Below are positions 12,696-22,858 of a stretch of DNA of 64,000 nucleotides, piece by piece. The DNA lies in contig PZJY01000008.1 of the NCBI GenBank assembly GCA_031472005.1, positions 1,488,001 through 1,552,000 of the forward strand. The letters run 5' to 3'. How positions within the stretch are numbered: the stretch's first letter is position 1; each line of letters begins with the position of its first letter. The position numbers were made by a program, and so were the translations under genes. The stretch comes from Tetracladium setigerum. Taxonomy: Eukaryota > Ascomycota > Leotiomycetes > Helotiales. The notes beneath the pieces were generated by a model. The model saw only the letters and a program-made list of their open reading frames with translations, made no database searches and was not told the origin of the DNA.

Positions 12696-12829
12696 TATCC
12701 CGCGAAAGACTCGAACTTTCACCCTTGGACAGGAAAGGCATCCAATGCTCTACCGATCGACTGCAGATATTTGTTAGCAACTTACTATTTTAAATCGTCC
12801 GAAAAGGTGATTACTTACGCTACCGAGAC
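12696..12829 (-). tRNA. tRNA-like unit 2, D-stem intron 12761-12818
   Basis: The insert is 58 bp with ideal splice signals (GTAAGTAA, GCTAAC, CTGCAG). The joined product has acceptor GTCTCGG/GCGGGAT (six of seven pairs), D stem GCTC/GAGC, T stem GAAAG/CTTTC with loop TTCGAGT, and an A discriminator followed at once by TTTTTG, a textbook Pol III stop. The anticodon arm is off-pattern: TTGGA/TCCAA encloses eleven bases, or seven if two wobble pairs are added. Confidence 0.6.
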
Positions 12830-13080
12830 TGAAATCTTGACAGTTTGGAGATTGTGACTGTTTAACTTCCCTCATTACTGCCTAAAGCGGGGTGCTGGTG
12901 GTTATCCAGTTGATTCGTTGCGCAACCGAGTGAAAGCATTTCTAACGACGAATGAGAAAGGATGCGACCCTCTTCTCTTAGTTTGGGAACAAAGAAAGGG
13001 AATGGAAGGTCGTGGAATGATAGAGAGAAAGTTGTGACCCTACAAAAATACCATTTGGTTGGAACCCGAGGTCGTCCCAA

Positions 13081-13165
13081 TGTCCGGGGAAAGCTTTGAA
13101 CCTTCAACCTTTTCTAATGGAGAATACTTCACCAATTGACTGGGGCGTTTATCTGTTACCGAGAC
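13081..13165 (-). pseudogene. tRNA-like unit 3, shortened insert, degenerate
   Basis: Only 15 bp (13140-13154) separate TAAC from TCAATTGG, so the intron has been mostly deleted. The acceptor GTCTCGG/CCCGGAC keeps six of seven pairs and the T stem GAAGG/CTTTC is intact. The D-stem 3' strand and anticodon arm are damaged. Probably a decayed copy. Confidence 0.5.
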
Positions 13166-13539
13166 AATTCACGTGTTTCACTTCGATGTTTGAATGCGCT
13201 GCGCGCCTATCCTTATCAACTGGCTCACGCACTTCGTATACTCTATTGACAACTTTACCTATATATGTTTTCGCTTCATGCAAGCACGAGAATGAAAAGG
13301 ACAAAAACTCTACAAAAAATAAGAAGAAAGACGAGGATGAGGCCTTCCTTAATTGACTTGAAAGTCGTTTTGCTACAGCCCGCTTCAAATCCCTTTCTAC
13401 AAAGCGATTGTGCCATGCATTCTAGCTGAATACATATACTCACATTTCACGCCTCCTCGCAGCTTCTTGTTTTCATGCAAAAGAATAACAGCCAAAAAAA
13501 GAGACACGAATGTGCCCGTAATGTGTTGAACTGATTTAT

Positions 13540-13673
13540 CGCCTCGGGGGAGATTTGAACTTCCAACCACTGGCCCAAAAGCCAGTAGCTCCACCAATTG
13601 ACTGTTTCCACTGTTAGTTTTTGTCTACCTCATTACAATTATTGAAGTGAACATTCACTTACGCTACCAAGAC
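13540..13673 (-). tRNA. tRNA-like unit 4, D-stem intron 13602-13662
   Basis: A 61 bp insert (GTAAGT...ACTAAC...AAACAG) splits TAGC from TCAATTGG. The joined product has acceptor GTCTTGG/CCGAGGC with seven of seven pairs, D stem GCTC/GAGC, anticodon stem ACTGG/CCAGT around an eight-base loop (TTT or TTG in the anticodon region), and T stem GGAAG/CTCCC with one mismatch. A T7 run lies about 45 nt downstream. The loop is one base too long for a standard anticodon. Confidence 0.6.
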
Positions 13674-13884
13674 ATTTTTCAACTTATTCCAACTTGTCGG
13701 TTGCAATTTGCATTATAAACTCTTTTAATACCGAGTGAGTCTTCTGTACTCTGTAAGGTCGAGTGATTCATCCGGTGTGCTGCGCCTCCCTTCCCCTGCA
13801 TTCCTAGGTAGGTAATTTCTACACGACCCAAAAAATGACGAGCAAAAAATGAGAACGAATCTTCGCGTGATTGAATTGTTCGAT

Positions 13885-14013
13885 TGCCCCGGGGAAGATT
13901 TGAACTTCCAACCGTTCATTTGATTAAATAAATGCTCCACCAAATTGACTAATAGAATGTTAGTTCTAATAAATCCAAAGAAGAAGAAGAGTAGTTGCTT
14001 ACGCTACCAGGAC
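13885..14013 (-). tRNA. tRNA-like unit 5, D-stem intron 13949-14002
   Basis: The insert is 54 bp (GTAAGC...ACTAAC...ATTAG). Acceptor GTCCTGG/CCGGGGC pairs fully with an A discriminator, and T stem GGAAG/CTTCC is perfect. The anticodon arm is irregular; CATTT/AAATG can pair around eight bases if it borrows the last D-stem base. T-runs lie about 40 and 60 nt downstream. TGACTCA is found at 14019-14025, just upstream of the unit on its own strand. Confidence 0.55.
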
Positions 14014-14192
14014 AGTTTTGACTCATTCTAAGCGGGGCTTGCGTAGATTCTTTTGTATAGAGCCGAGATATTCATTATCCGATTCAACTTCCATGCCCCT
14101 TGTCTCTTATAGGAGCCGGAATGGGAAAAAAATTTAAAAAATTTAATAAAAGAAAACACCCGAAGAATGCTCGGATGAGAGAATCTTTGGAG

Positions 14193-14332
14193 CGCCTGAG
14201 GGCGGATTCGAACCGCCAACCCCATGACCAACTAGAAGTCAAATGCTCCACCATATTTGACTGTTTTCCATGTTAGTTCTCCATAGATAGTAGATGCGAA
14301 ACAGAAGTGTGAGTTACTTACGCTACCCAGAC
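14193..14332 (-). tRNA. tRNA-like unit 6, D-stem intron 14261-14321, perfect B box
   Basis: The 61 bp insert has GTAAGT, ACTAAC and AAACAG. Acceptor GTCTGGG/CTCAGGC pairs at all seven positions, and T stem GGCGG/CCGCC with loop TTCGAAT gives a consensus B box. The anticodon arm contains CTTCTAG, as in Arg(TCT) tRNAs, but its 3' strand no longer pairs well (TGAC/GTCA around nine bases). TGACTCA lies at 14340-14346, upstream of the unit. T-rich runs follow. Confidence 0.6.
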
Positions 14333-14521
14333 CTTTTGTTGACTCATTTTGACTGTGTTGGGCTTAGATTTCTTTATGACTGGCACTTTACCCGGTTCGT
14401 GGTGCACTATCATGTGCAATCGGCAACGAATAGAATTGCAGGAGACTGATGGACCCTGTGCTTCTCTGCGCGGGGAATTCGAGCACAAAGAACTTCGGAA
14501 TTCGATTTTATACAAAAGAAG

Positions 14522-14645
14522 TGCCTAAGGCAAGATTTGAACTTGAAACTTTTTGGCGTGTCGCTGGATGCTCCACCAATTGACTGGTTCAAATGTTAGT
14601 GTTGCCTGTTCAGAAGAGTGGGTTGTTGCCTTAGGTTACCAAGAT
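14522..14645 (-). pseudogene. tRNA-like unit 7, mutated donor site
   Basis: The insert (14584-14634, 51 bp) keeps ACTAAC and CAG, but the donor reads CTAAGG and the preceding TAGC is TAAC. Acceptor pairing is reduced (ATCTTGG/CTTAGGC). The T-loop TTCAAAT is present, and TTTT follows eight bases after the 3' end. Likely inactive. Confidence 0.45.
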
Positions 14646-14859
14646 AGAACCACAAGTCACCTTGAGTATTTATCGATTAAAGATCTTTGTTTCTTCTTTG
14701 CAGCCATAATTTTGAGGCTTGGTTTGGTTCGTGACAGCGGCGTGTTACATCTCCCAGCGATGAAATTGGATTCCAGGAGACAAGCCTTGATCGTCTCCGA
14801 GCGTCCATGAACAGAGCATAAAAATTAACAAAAATCATCTGCACCTTGAATTTCCACGA

Positions 14860-14999
14860 AGAAAAGTGCGTGCTCCAAGCAAGAATCTTACTTGCAATTG
14901 TGCGAGCGACAACAATCACAGAGTGCCCAACAGACTGTTTCCAATGTTAGCGTGCATTCGCAAGGAAGGTGGGTGTTTACTTGCTTACACTACCAGGAC
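14860..14999 (-). pseudogene. tRNA-like unit 8, intact intron but lost tRNA body
   Basis: The 5' strand GTCCTGG, TA and a perfect insert (14935-14988: GTAAGC, GCTAAC, AAACAG) are present. The sequence after TCTGTTGG has no recognisable T-arm or matching acceptor strand. The 3' limit is therefore a guess. Confidence 0.4.
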
Positions 15000-15167
15000 A
15001 GATTTGTCAGATTGTTGATTATTTGACAAAAAGAACTGCTTGAATTTCTCTCCTCCTACTCCCTTGCAAACTGGGGTCCATTTGATGCGCTGCATCTGCC
15101 AGTGACAAAGAGAAGAGTTTCTGCCTAATACAGAGCAAAAGACCCCCAAAAATATACCTCCTTGAGA

Positions 15168-15318
15168 TGCTCCAGGAATGATTCGAACATTCAACCACTT
15201 TTATGTTGACACATAGTCGACGAGTAAAGTCGCTCCACCAAATTGACTGATTTTATGTTAGTTTTGTCTGATGGTCTGAGACACAACTACTGCAGGTGCT
15301 TGCTTACGCTACCGGAGC
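15168..15318 (-). tRNA. tRNA-like unit 9, D-stem intron 15247-15307 plus enlarged anticodon loop
   Basis: The 61 bp insert shows GTAAGC, ACTAAC and ATCAG. The joined product has acceptor GCTCCGG/CTGGAGC (seven of seven), D stem GCTC/GAGC, anticodon stem ACTTT/AAAGT, T stem GAATG/CATTC with loop TTCGAAT, and an A discriminator. Every stem is intact. The anticodon loop is 24 bases and holds a small hairpin (TATGT-GTCA-ACATA), which could be a second, conventional tRNA intron or an insertion. TTTTT follows about 15 nt downstream. Confidence 0.6.
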
Positions 15319-15794
15319 ATTTGAATTTCGCTGTTGGAAGAGGGTATCTTTAAGTACAATTAAATACTCACACCAAATAATGAAATTATAGTTCTTGAGC
15401 TAACTTCGTTGCACGAGGATGTTTTGCAAGTTTGTCGATTTCAATTTTGCTGTGTAGATTTCGAGACGAAAAAGCTCCTGGTACATGTATTGGGGGCGTA
15501 TTGATATGGAAACGAATTGTTGGTGAACTGGCACGAGTTCTGGACTAGAATAACTTGTACAGGCACTTCGGCGACTGAAGCTACACTTGAAGCATGGAGA
15601 TATTTGAGATAACGTTGCATACGCGAGTGTGTTCAAGCTCTCAATGCACGATCATATTTCTTTGAAAGCACACATGGAGTAATACGGTGGTAACTTCCAG
15701 TCGTGAAGAATCTTGAGCTTGAAGAAGGAAACCTTGATACATACGCACGTGATGTTTACTTTGAAGGGAAGAGAGACCATGACCGCACAGATTA

Positions 15795-15866
15795 GAGGTG
15801 GAAACAGCCGAGATAATCAGTGAAGTATTGACATGACTGGTAGATTTCCATGGCTGTTTCCACCTC
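15795..15866. repeat. 15 bp perfect inverted repeat
   Basis: GAGGTGGAAACAGCC at 15795-15809 is repeated in reverse complement at 15852-15866 with a 42 bp spacer. It could fold as a hairpin in RNA or DNA. It lies just right of the tRNA-like array, and GGAAACAG also closes several of the array inserts, so it may be a remnant of the same repeat. Confidence 0.5.
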
Positions 15867-16973
15867 GCACTTGAGCAATGTCACTCTCCCTATTAGAACG
15901 TGTCACGTGTATTCTATGTTCCCTTCAACACTAGGCCAAACCACACGGTACATAGGAGGCGAGGCGCGTGATAATGCACAACAGCTCCAAGGACAGTATT
16001 GTGTACTTTGCCATTTTATCTCGTGTGTATCTCGTAGGTATGTCGCAAGCGGGTAATACTTCTGCGGGCGAGTATCTAGGACACTCCAAACACAAACCCA
16101 TACTCTGATATCATCTGAGAATGTGTTCTCCATTGATTGATTGACCGGCAATGGCGGATGGTAGATGAGTTCTTGATTTGAACGAAGTTCCTCCCTCCAA
16201 CAATATCGCATCGCACCGGCCCTGAATGTCCGCTACAATCAACAACACAAAACCAAGAATGCAAAACTGCTCCAAGGTAAAGACCAATTACAACTCCAAA
16301 TCAAGGACATGATCTCTTCAACAATCCCGAATGTGCGTAGAACAAGATATTTCCATCATTAATCCCAGTAAGCAGATCAGAATCCATCTATGAAATCATC
16401 TCGTCTACTCCAAAAAAGACACGAAGTGCATTGGCGAGAAAGATGACAGAAATACAGTACTGAAAATAGGATTCTTGCACCCACTCGGCTTTTGAAACAC
16501 ACGACGTGCGTATAGGGCTGTTTTTAACCAGCGAGCAGGACTTCCCAGAAAGCACGAACCATGCTAGCACAACACACAAAAACTCCCACCATGCCAAAGC
16601 AGTGGGGGGGCAAGGTTAAGAGTCCTGAAGAATGGCTTGTTGAGCACTGCTCTCCCTCTCTCTCCAGCTAGCTGGTCAGGTATAATCGCGACGAAAACGA
16701 AAATAGAAAAAATGAGTGGAGAAAACGACTCCCAACGGATTGGAGCAAGGACAAAGGAAATCGCGAGGTTCTTGTAAGCAGAGATCTTGATGTATTGATA
16801 TGGGACGAATCATGGAGGATCGTCGGGCCGCTGCAGGCGAGAATTGCCTGAATGTTGGGAAACGCGACCGAAGAAGTGAAGCGCGTCTCTTGTGGTATCC
16901 TCTCAGCCGCTGACGACGCCGCTGTCATGCAGTTGGGGGCAGGCCTGCCTCGTGGAGGGCCCCATACGAGTAT

Positions 16974-16989
16974 GGTACAGTACTGTACC
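16974..16989. repeat. 16 bp perfect palindrome GGTACAGTACTGTACC
   Basis: Self-complementary over all 16 bases and the A/T-swapped counterpart of the palindrome at 1724-1739. It lies in non-coding DNA. Confidence 0.45.
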
Positions 16990-19693
16990 GTCATTAGCGA
17001 CTTGGTATGAGCGGCGTGGAGATGTTGTGTCGAGAGGGAGCATTGGAAGAAAAGGGTGAAGGCGAGATGAGGCCAGATGAGAGCAGAGAAAGGAGGCTGG
17101 ATGGATGATGAGATTAATAAACCCTTAAAAACCTGCGGAAGATGCGGTCCGAAAAAACGTTTTGTCGTTTCTCGCCAAATCGAGCCAGGAAAACATTCTC
17201 ACGTGATCTCCGCGGAATGCTTTGCCAAGCATCGTGGAAGCAATTGAGTTCCAGCTGGATATCGCAAAGAGCTTCGAGGTTACCCAATACGAGCGATACC
17301 GTACCAGAATAGAGCAAGCCACGAAAACTATATTGGTAGCCAATAACCATATCCTCAAAACCCTCGGTGGAGTAATAGCCTTCCATCCATCGACCACCAC
17401 AGTCACATCGCGAAGTCCCACCGCATCACACTTCACTTCCAGATGCAGATGATGAGCCGCTAGCAATTTAACCACCTCGATCCGAGCCGTTTCAAACAAC
17501 GGAGACGAGGCGACGTGCAACAAAACTTTTGATCCTTCGAGCTTTGGAGGAGGAAAAGAGGGTTTTCCCGTGTGCTGGCCCTATCATGTTGCGGGCTGGG
17601 TGACTTAAGCGAGAGGATGGGAAACGGTCGCGGAGGTTTGGACTGTCGCCCACTATCGAGATGCAGATAGGCCCACTTGCTTCTGCAGACAGCCCGATGA
17701 AGGAGACTCATTGGGAGGGAGCGAGGTGTATATGATCAAGTGATGTCCCAGAGATTTAGATTGGGAGGTTGGGAGTTGTCGTTCCGGTCTGGGAGGAATT
17801 CGGGGGCCAGTGTTGCCTTCACTTGCAGACCACTTGGCTCTCCTATCTTTGTGGGAGTTTCCTTTGCTTATTACAGTTTTCCTTTGATGCTATATTACTA
17901 GTGCCAATCCTCCGCAGGTCTCTGGAAGTGTCCATTTGGATTCGGAAAGTTACACAGGCAGACGATCCGACTTCCGAGCAATATACATACATACCTAGGT
18001 ACATCTCGACTCCCAGTAAACAAAGAGTACATTGCACACCGGTACCCGTGGCACGATCTCCTTATCTACAACGATTGCCTGGCATAGGATAATTTGAGGA
18101 AGACAATTAAGCACCAGCGGCCAAAGAGAGGAAGCTTCTGTGGACTGACACCATGAATTCCTGAGCCATTTTACTCCTTTAAGGGACACCAGATCCTCTG
18201 GAACTTGATATGAAGGAACGGACGACACAAGGATACCTTGGGTAATGGTCAAGGTCAGTAACTCTATGATCTTGGCATTTAGTTACCTCGAAGGATGTTC
18301 GCTGACACTCTCTCATTAGTATTATTCTTCCATTCCGCCGCTCGTTGAAACGGGTTTCGATCTCACTCCTTCAACACCACTCACCATGGCCGACTCTAAA
18401 TGTCACAGCAAGATGTTATTTATTGAAATATACCTAGCTACTTACACTCTCCACTAAACACCGTCAACACTCACGAAACTTACCGCTATACAACCCACAA
18501 TATACAGATACAACCTACACATCACTTCCCTTCAACGAACCACCTCAGCGATATATAAATACAATCTCAACGACGACTATTGCATTAGCGAAACAACACC
18601 TCACATACTCATCTATCCATCCATCCATCCACCACAACACACCTCGAAAACAAACACTTCATCAGTAACCCACAACAAAAAGCCGCAAGTGACACGTTTC
18701 ACTCTCACACATATGCACACAAATACGCCCTACCATCCTCCGTGTCTCACATTTCCATTCTCAATCCCATCCGCATTCGCAACCACACACCAAACGAACA
18801 AATGACGGGATATCGGAACCCCGATCAACATCATATGAAGTAATGCGGGGTTTAGTTTACCGACTTTTAAACGCAAAGTTTCACAGCATGTGATACGCAC
18901 AAATCGGTGTTGGTTCCCTACGTCTTGCTCTCCTATCAGCTTTCCCGCCTTTTTGGGCCGTTTGTCTCGACTTAATTAAAGGCTTGATGAAGGCTTGATT
19001 AATTGTAAAGTACCGGCTGACTACCTACTGATTGACGGCGGCTTGGGATTTACTTCGTTGCCTGATTGGGAATTTTACGTATTTTTATTCCGACTAGTTG
19101 GGTTAACCGGGCTTGCACGTTGGCGATTGTCCGCCTTCGTTCTCTACCATCCGTTTGACAATGCCTAATATTGAGATATGATAATAGCAAAAAGAGCACT
19201 CGCGACACCATTCACCACTTGTGCAGCATACTATTCCTTACACAAACTTCAGGCAAAAAAAAGGGATCCATTTAATATGATTGAGAAGTGAAAATACAGC
19301 AAGTCATGTATTCATAAAGTAAGTGTAGAAAATCATACTGTACAAAAAACCTGCCCAAAGCCGAAAAACCCCAGGAACCCAAGCCAAGTCCACATCCAAG
19401 GTTCCAAAAAAAATGCAAAGCAAAGAATTAGGAGGGAAAAAAGAAAAGGATTTTATTTCGTTGCCCATCGTCATCATCATGGAATTCTTTCCCTTCGTGA
19501 AATAAAACCGAAAAGGTTCCAAAAATAAAAACTTGAATAAATAATAATAATAATCATTGTTTCATGAAGGAAAAAAAAAACCTAACAAAAAAACATCGCT
19601 CAAAATTATGATAATCCAAAGACGGTTTCCCAAAAAAGTAACGGAAAGAAAAAGGAAAGTACCGCAGTAAAGGAAAGAAGTTCTCGCTCGCTA

Positions 19694-22600
19694 CTACTTG
19701 TCCTGTTTCCCAATATCCACAGCTGTCGTATTATCGGCTTCCGCAACAATGGAAGATGTAGACTCGGAACCACTACTGACGATTTTCCCCTCTCCTTCCA
19801 CCACCTCATCGAGTTTTTCAGTCAGCCCCAAGGCCTTCTTCTCCTCATCGACAGGGACCAATTTCACTTCCTCCTGTTCTTTCGCTGGAACCAGCTCCAC
19901 TTCAAAGTCAGCCGGGATTTCGATCTTGATAGTACCACCGTTACTGTTGCCAATGTCATCCTCCTCTGCGTCACCATCTGTTCCCTTTTCCTCGTTTTCG
20001 GCCCCGACGCTCTCGTCAAGAATTACTACTTCTAAATCTTCGTCCATACTATAGACCCTGAAACCTACAATGCAGACTGCATTCCACGCGTCAATCCCAT
20101 CGTCGCCGTCATCACTTCCCCCCACGACTCCATTTGGTCCTCTCAACCCCCCAGGCCCCGGCGGTGGCGGTGGCATCATTCCCCCTCCGCTTCCCCCAGG
20201 GCCTCCTCCAACTCCCGACGAACCAGGCAATCTCGGTTTAAGAGAATGGTCGAGATCATCATCACTATACACGTCGTCGAAGTCCTCTACGGGACTAGCG
20301 CTAGATTCACCATCTGACAGGACAGTTTTATGGACTATTCTGCCGGGCACGTTGTTGTATAGACCGGGCGGTGGGGGTGGGGGCCCGCGACGATTTTGCA
20401 TTATGCGGATGGAGTAGGGTTCGGAGTCTGAGTTAGAGTTTGAGGATACGGAGTCTCTTCTATCTCTCCTGTCCCTCAGGTCTCTATCTCTTTCTCTTCT
20501 TCTCGAGCGTATCTGGGGAGAGAAGTCACGACGACGACGGTCGCCTTCGACGGAACTTGTTTTTGGAGTTTCGGCTGTGAGGGAGTCAGAGAAATCGTCA
20601 GTTTGGACGGCTTTGTCTGTTTCTTTCATTGTCGATGGGGGTGGTGGTGGTGGAGGAGTGATCGTATTATCCGATTCCTCAGTTTGCACACCCTTATCCT
20701 CTTTCTCCAGTTTTATTTCCTGCATTTCCTCCGTCTGCACACCAACATGCTTCGGCCTCAATCCCCTCTTTTCTTTGGCTGCAGCTATATCTTTCGCGAC
20801 TTTCCGCTCGATCTTTTCTTGATTTTTCTTCTCTTGTTTGCGTACGATTTCGCGGCCGAGGTGTCTTCGTTCCCAATTCTTCTTGCGCGCCGCGATGCGT
20901 GCTTCACGGGCCTTTTTCTTGTCGAGGGCTTTGCGTGCCGCAGTGGTGGCTTCGAGGTGGATTTTGGCTTTGGCGTGGGCGTAATCGTAGGAGGTGCCTA
21001 CTTGAACAAGTTTCTCATTTTCTTCCTTCTTGCGACAGGCTTTCTTTACGATGTCCTCTACAGATGATTCGCTGCTGTCTCGATCGGCGACAACTTGTAT
21101 GAATACGGTGTAGGTACCCGGCGTCAACTCTTTGAGCTCTGCAACAACCGATCGATCCATAAGGTAATTGCCATGGCTTCGAACAATATAGTCGTCATCT
21201 GCCGGTGAATCTGCTTCATGAAGGCGGAATTGTAGTCGGTAGCTGTATTGTCCTTGCAAGCCATCGAAGTACCGGTCATCTAGTTGGGCCAAGACCAGAA
21301 CGATAGGCGATTCCTTCTTCAACACAATTTTGAACATTTGCTGAAATTGAGACTTCCAAGGGACGTCCAAACTAACCCATTTCTGCGTCACGCGCCAGTT
21401 TGGAGAGTCCATAAAGAGTCTCGTGCGATCGAAGTGCTGGTACTTGCGGAGAAGATCTTGATATGAAATCCAAAAGACGCTGTCACTTCCGAATTTGTGT
21501 CCAAGTTCTATTTGTGCTTCGGGGGTAAACTCCTTACTACCGTCTGACCAAGCACCTTCCCACTGCCCCTTCTTGCCTTTACCCCATGGATTTCGCAGTT
21601 TTAGTAGTCGTTCGCCGGTTGAGAGTTCGCGAGCTTCCATGATGACATAGGCATGACCTTCGGTGATACCATCGCGTGTTCCATATCCGCCATCCAGAAA
21701 TCCGGTTGAGCAGCCAAAGAGAAATTCTTTGTTGACTTTAATGATTTCATTTTCCCAGAATTCGTCCGTGTCGAGGATGTCGGAGGTGAGAAGCTCAGTT
21801 GTGACGCCGCCAGTTAGATCCTCGAGACCTTCGCCAATCCAACCGCCTGATAAGGAGGCGTAGTCACCGTGAGCTTTAGCGTAAGCCTTTTCTAGTAAGG
21901 GAAGCCAAGTTTCGTTTTGGTCGGCGCAGTGAGCGAAGAAGAGGGCTTGGGAGCCGGTCTGGTATGTGCGTCGATATTCCTTTTCGATATCCTGTGGGTC
22001 TGTTTGTTCTAGCAAGTTGCGCTGAATAGACGGAGATTCCCAATTGGGCGATTTTAGATATAGTTTGTCGTCGATTATGGAAATGATCCATTCCCCATCG
22101 CGGTGAAAGACAAAACCGTATATACCAACTTTTGTATCAAACTCGACACAGATTCGGCGGAGTCCGACTTCCTGTTGGCTTAGTGCAGTTAGACTTGCTA
22201 GAAGCCAGCAATCTCCAAGGCCTCCCTGAAGCACATCGGCCGGAGATATCGATTTCAGGAAGGTGGGCTTTTCGAAGATTTCATGGACTCGTTTAACGGA
22301 TTTCGGGACCGTATTTTGCGGGTTCGTAAGCACTCTTCCATTCACTTCGAATTTCCTACTCCCCAGGCCATTCAGGCAATGTCCTTTCTGCCACTTCAAA
22401 TCCCAGTCTATGTCATAGTCTGGGTCCCTATATCGCATATTAACTCTCCCTATGATGAATTAGCAAGTATTTCTTTCAATATACCAATAATAGCGGACAG
22501 TATTCAACTTACTGCATTCCCGAACGAGTTTCTTCACCCTGGTTCGACATTCTTCCACGGCCTTGCCAAAACCTTCGGAGAGCAGAAGGTTGTCCCGCTC

Positions 22601-22858
22601 TGGTACTGCAAGGTCGGCTTTCGCCTTTGCTGGCAGGTTCGCAAATGGCAGAATAGTTGTCGCTTGGCTGAACTTGGGCGCGGAGAAGTTCGACCAGATC
22701 TTGTTGATTGTCTCTTGCGGTGGCAGCGTCTTCTTCTTCTTCTTCGGCTTAATAATAATAGGCGGAGGTAGCGGTGGAGGCGGACGCATATTTGGTGGTC
22801 GGGGATAAGGCACCACTCGTCTGCCTTGATCCGTATCGCTTGAATTCGCGGACGACAT
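19694..22858 (-). CDS. Calpain-type cysteine protease (C2 family), fungal form with Pro/Gly-rich tail
   Basis: Two exons, 22513-22858 and 19694-22449, split by a 63 bp intron (GTAAGT...TAG), give 1033 aa. The N-terminus is Pro-rich and Lys-rich. The papain-like calpain core has the complete catalytic triad: Cys about 195 in GLGDCWLLASL, His about 380 in EGHAYVIM, and Asn about 401 in LRNPWG. A C2-like beta-sandwich region follows (SPNWRVTQKWVSLDVPW and after). Then comes a Lys/Glu-rich helical stretch, repeated VQT(E/D) segments, an Arg/Asp-rich stretch, a Pro/Gly-rich linker, and a C-terminal module with DAWNAVCIVGFRVYS and an acidic end. Calpains make limited cuts in a calcium-responsive manner; substrates in filamentous fungi are poorly known. 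It lacks the MIT layout of PalB/Rim13, so it is unlikely to be the pH-signalling calpain. Its start lies 737 bp from dephospho-CoA kinase, divergently arranged. Confidence 0.93.

Larger units (their letters stand above)
12269..15318 (-). repeat. Tandem array of nine intron-split tRNA-like units
   Basis: Nine units, all minus strand, 85-158 bp long, spaced about 160-380 bp apart. A typical unit reads: a 7 nt acceptor strand, TAGC, an insert opening GTAAG(T/C) and closing with CTAAC plus AG, then TCAATTGGTGGAGC, an anticodon-like arm, a T-arm with B-box-like GTTCAAAT or GTTCGAAT, and a 7 nt strand that pairs with the first. Removing the insert produces the tRNA D-arm TAGCTCAATTGGTGGAGC. The pairing stems differ in sequence between units but stay paired, which indicates structural constraint or descent from distinct tRNAs. 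T-runs of four or more follow most units. The TGACTCA heptamer lies 6-8 nt upstream of the units at 13885 and 14193. Each unit is listed separately. Confidence 0.8.
15319..19693. other. Intergenic region
   Basis: 4.4 kb without a gene I can support. It holds a 15 bp inverted repeat (15795-15809 with 15852-15866), the 16 bp palindrome at 16974-16989, a TACCTAGGTA palindrome at 17992-18001, and a CATC-rich microsatellite near 18620. Minus-strand frames at 17114-17711 include an ankyrin-like phrase but change frame repeatedly. The last kilobase is probably 3' UTR of the calpain gene. Confidence 0.5.

Noticed and set aside
12269..15318. Array interpreted as a CRISPR or protein repeat gene
   Set aside because: Eukaryotic context, units of variable sequence held together by paired stems, and no long open frame across units.
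17114..17711. Minus-strand frames with an ankyrin-like phrase (LLHVASSPLFETARIEVVKLLA)
   Set aside because: One partial repeat only, with frame changes and no splice sites that link the pieces.
20070..20417. Pro/Gly/Ser-rich plus-strand frames across the calpain gene
   Set aside because: Shadow of the low-complexity minus-strand coding sequence.
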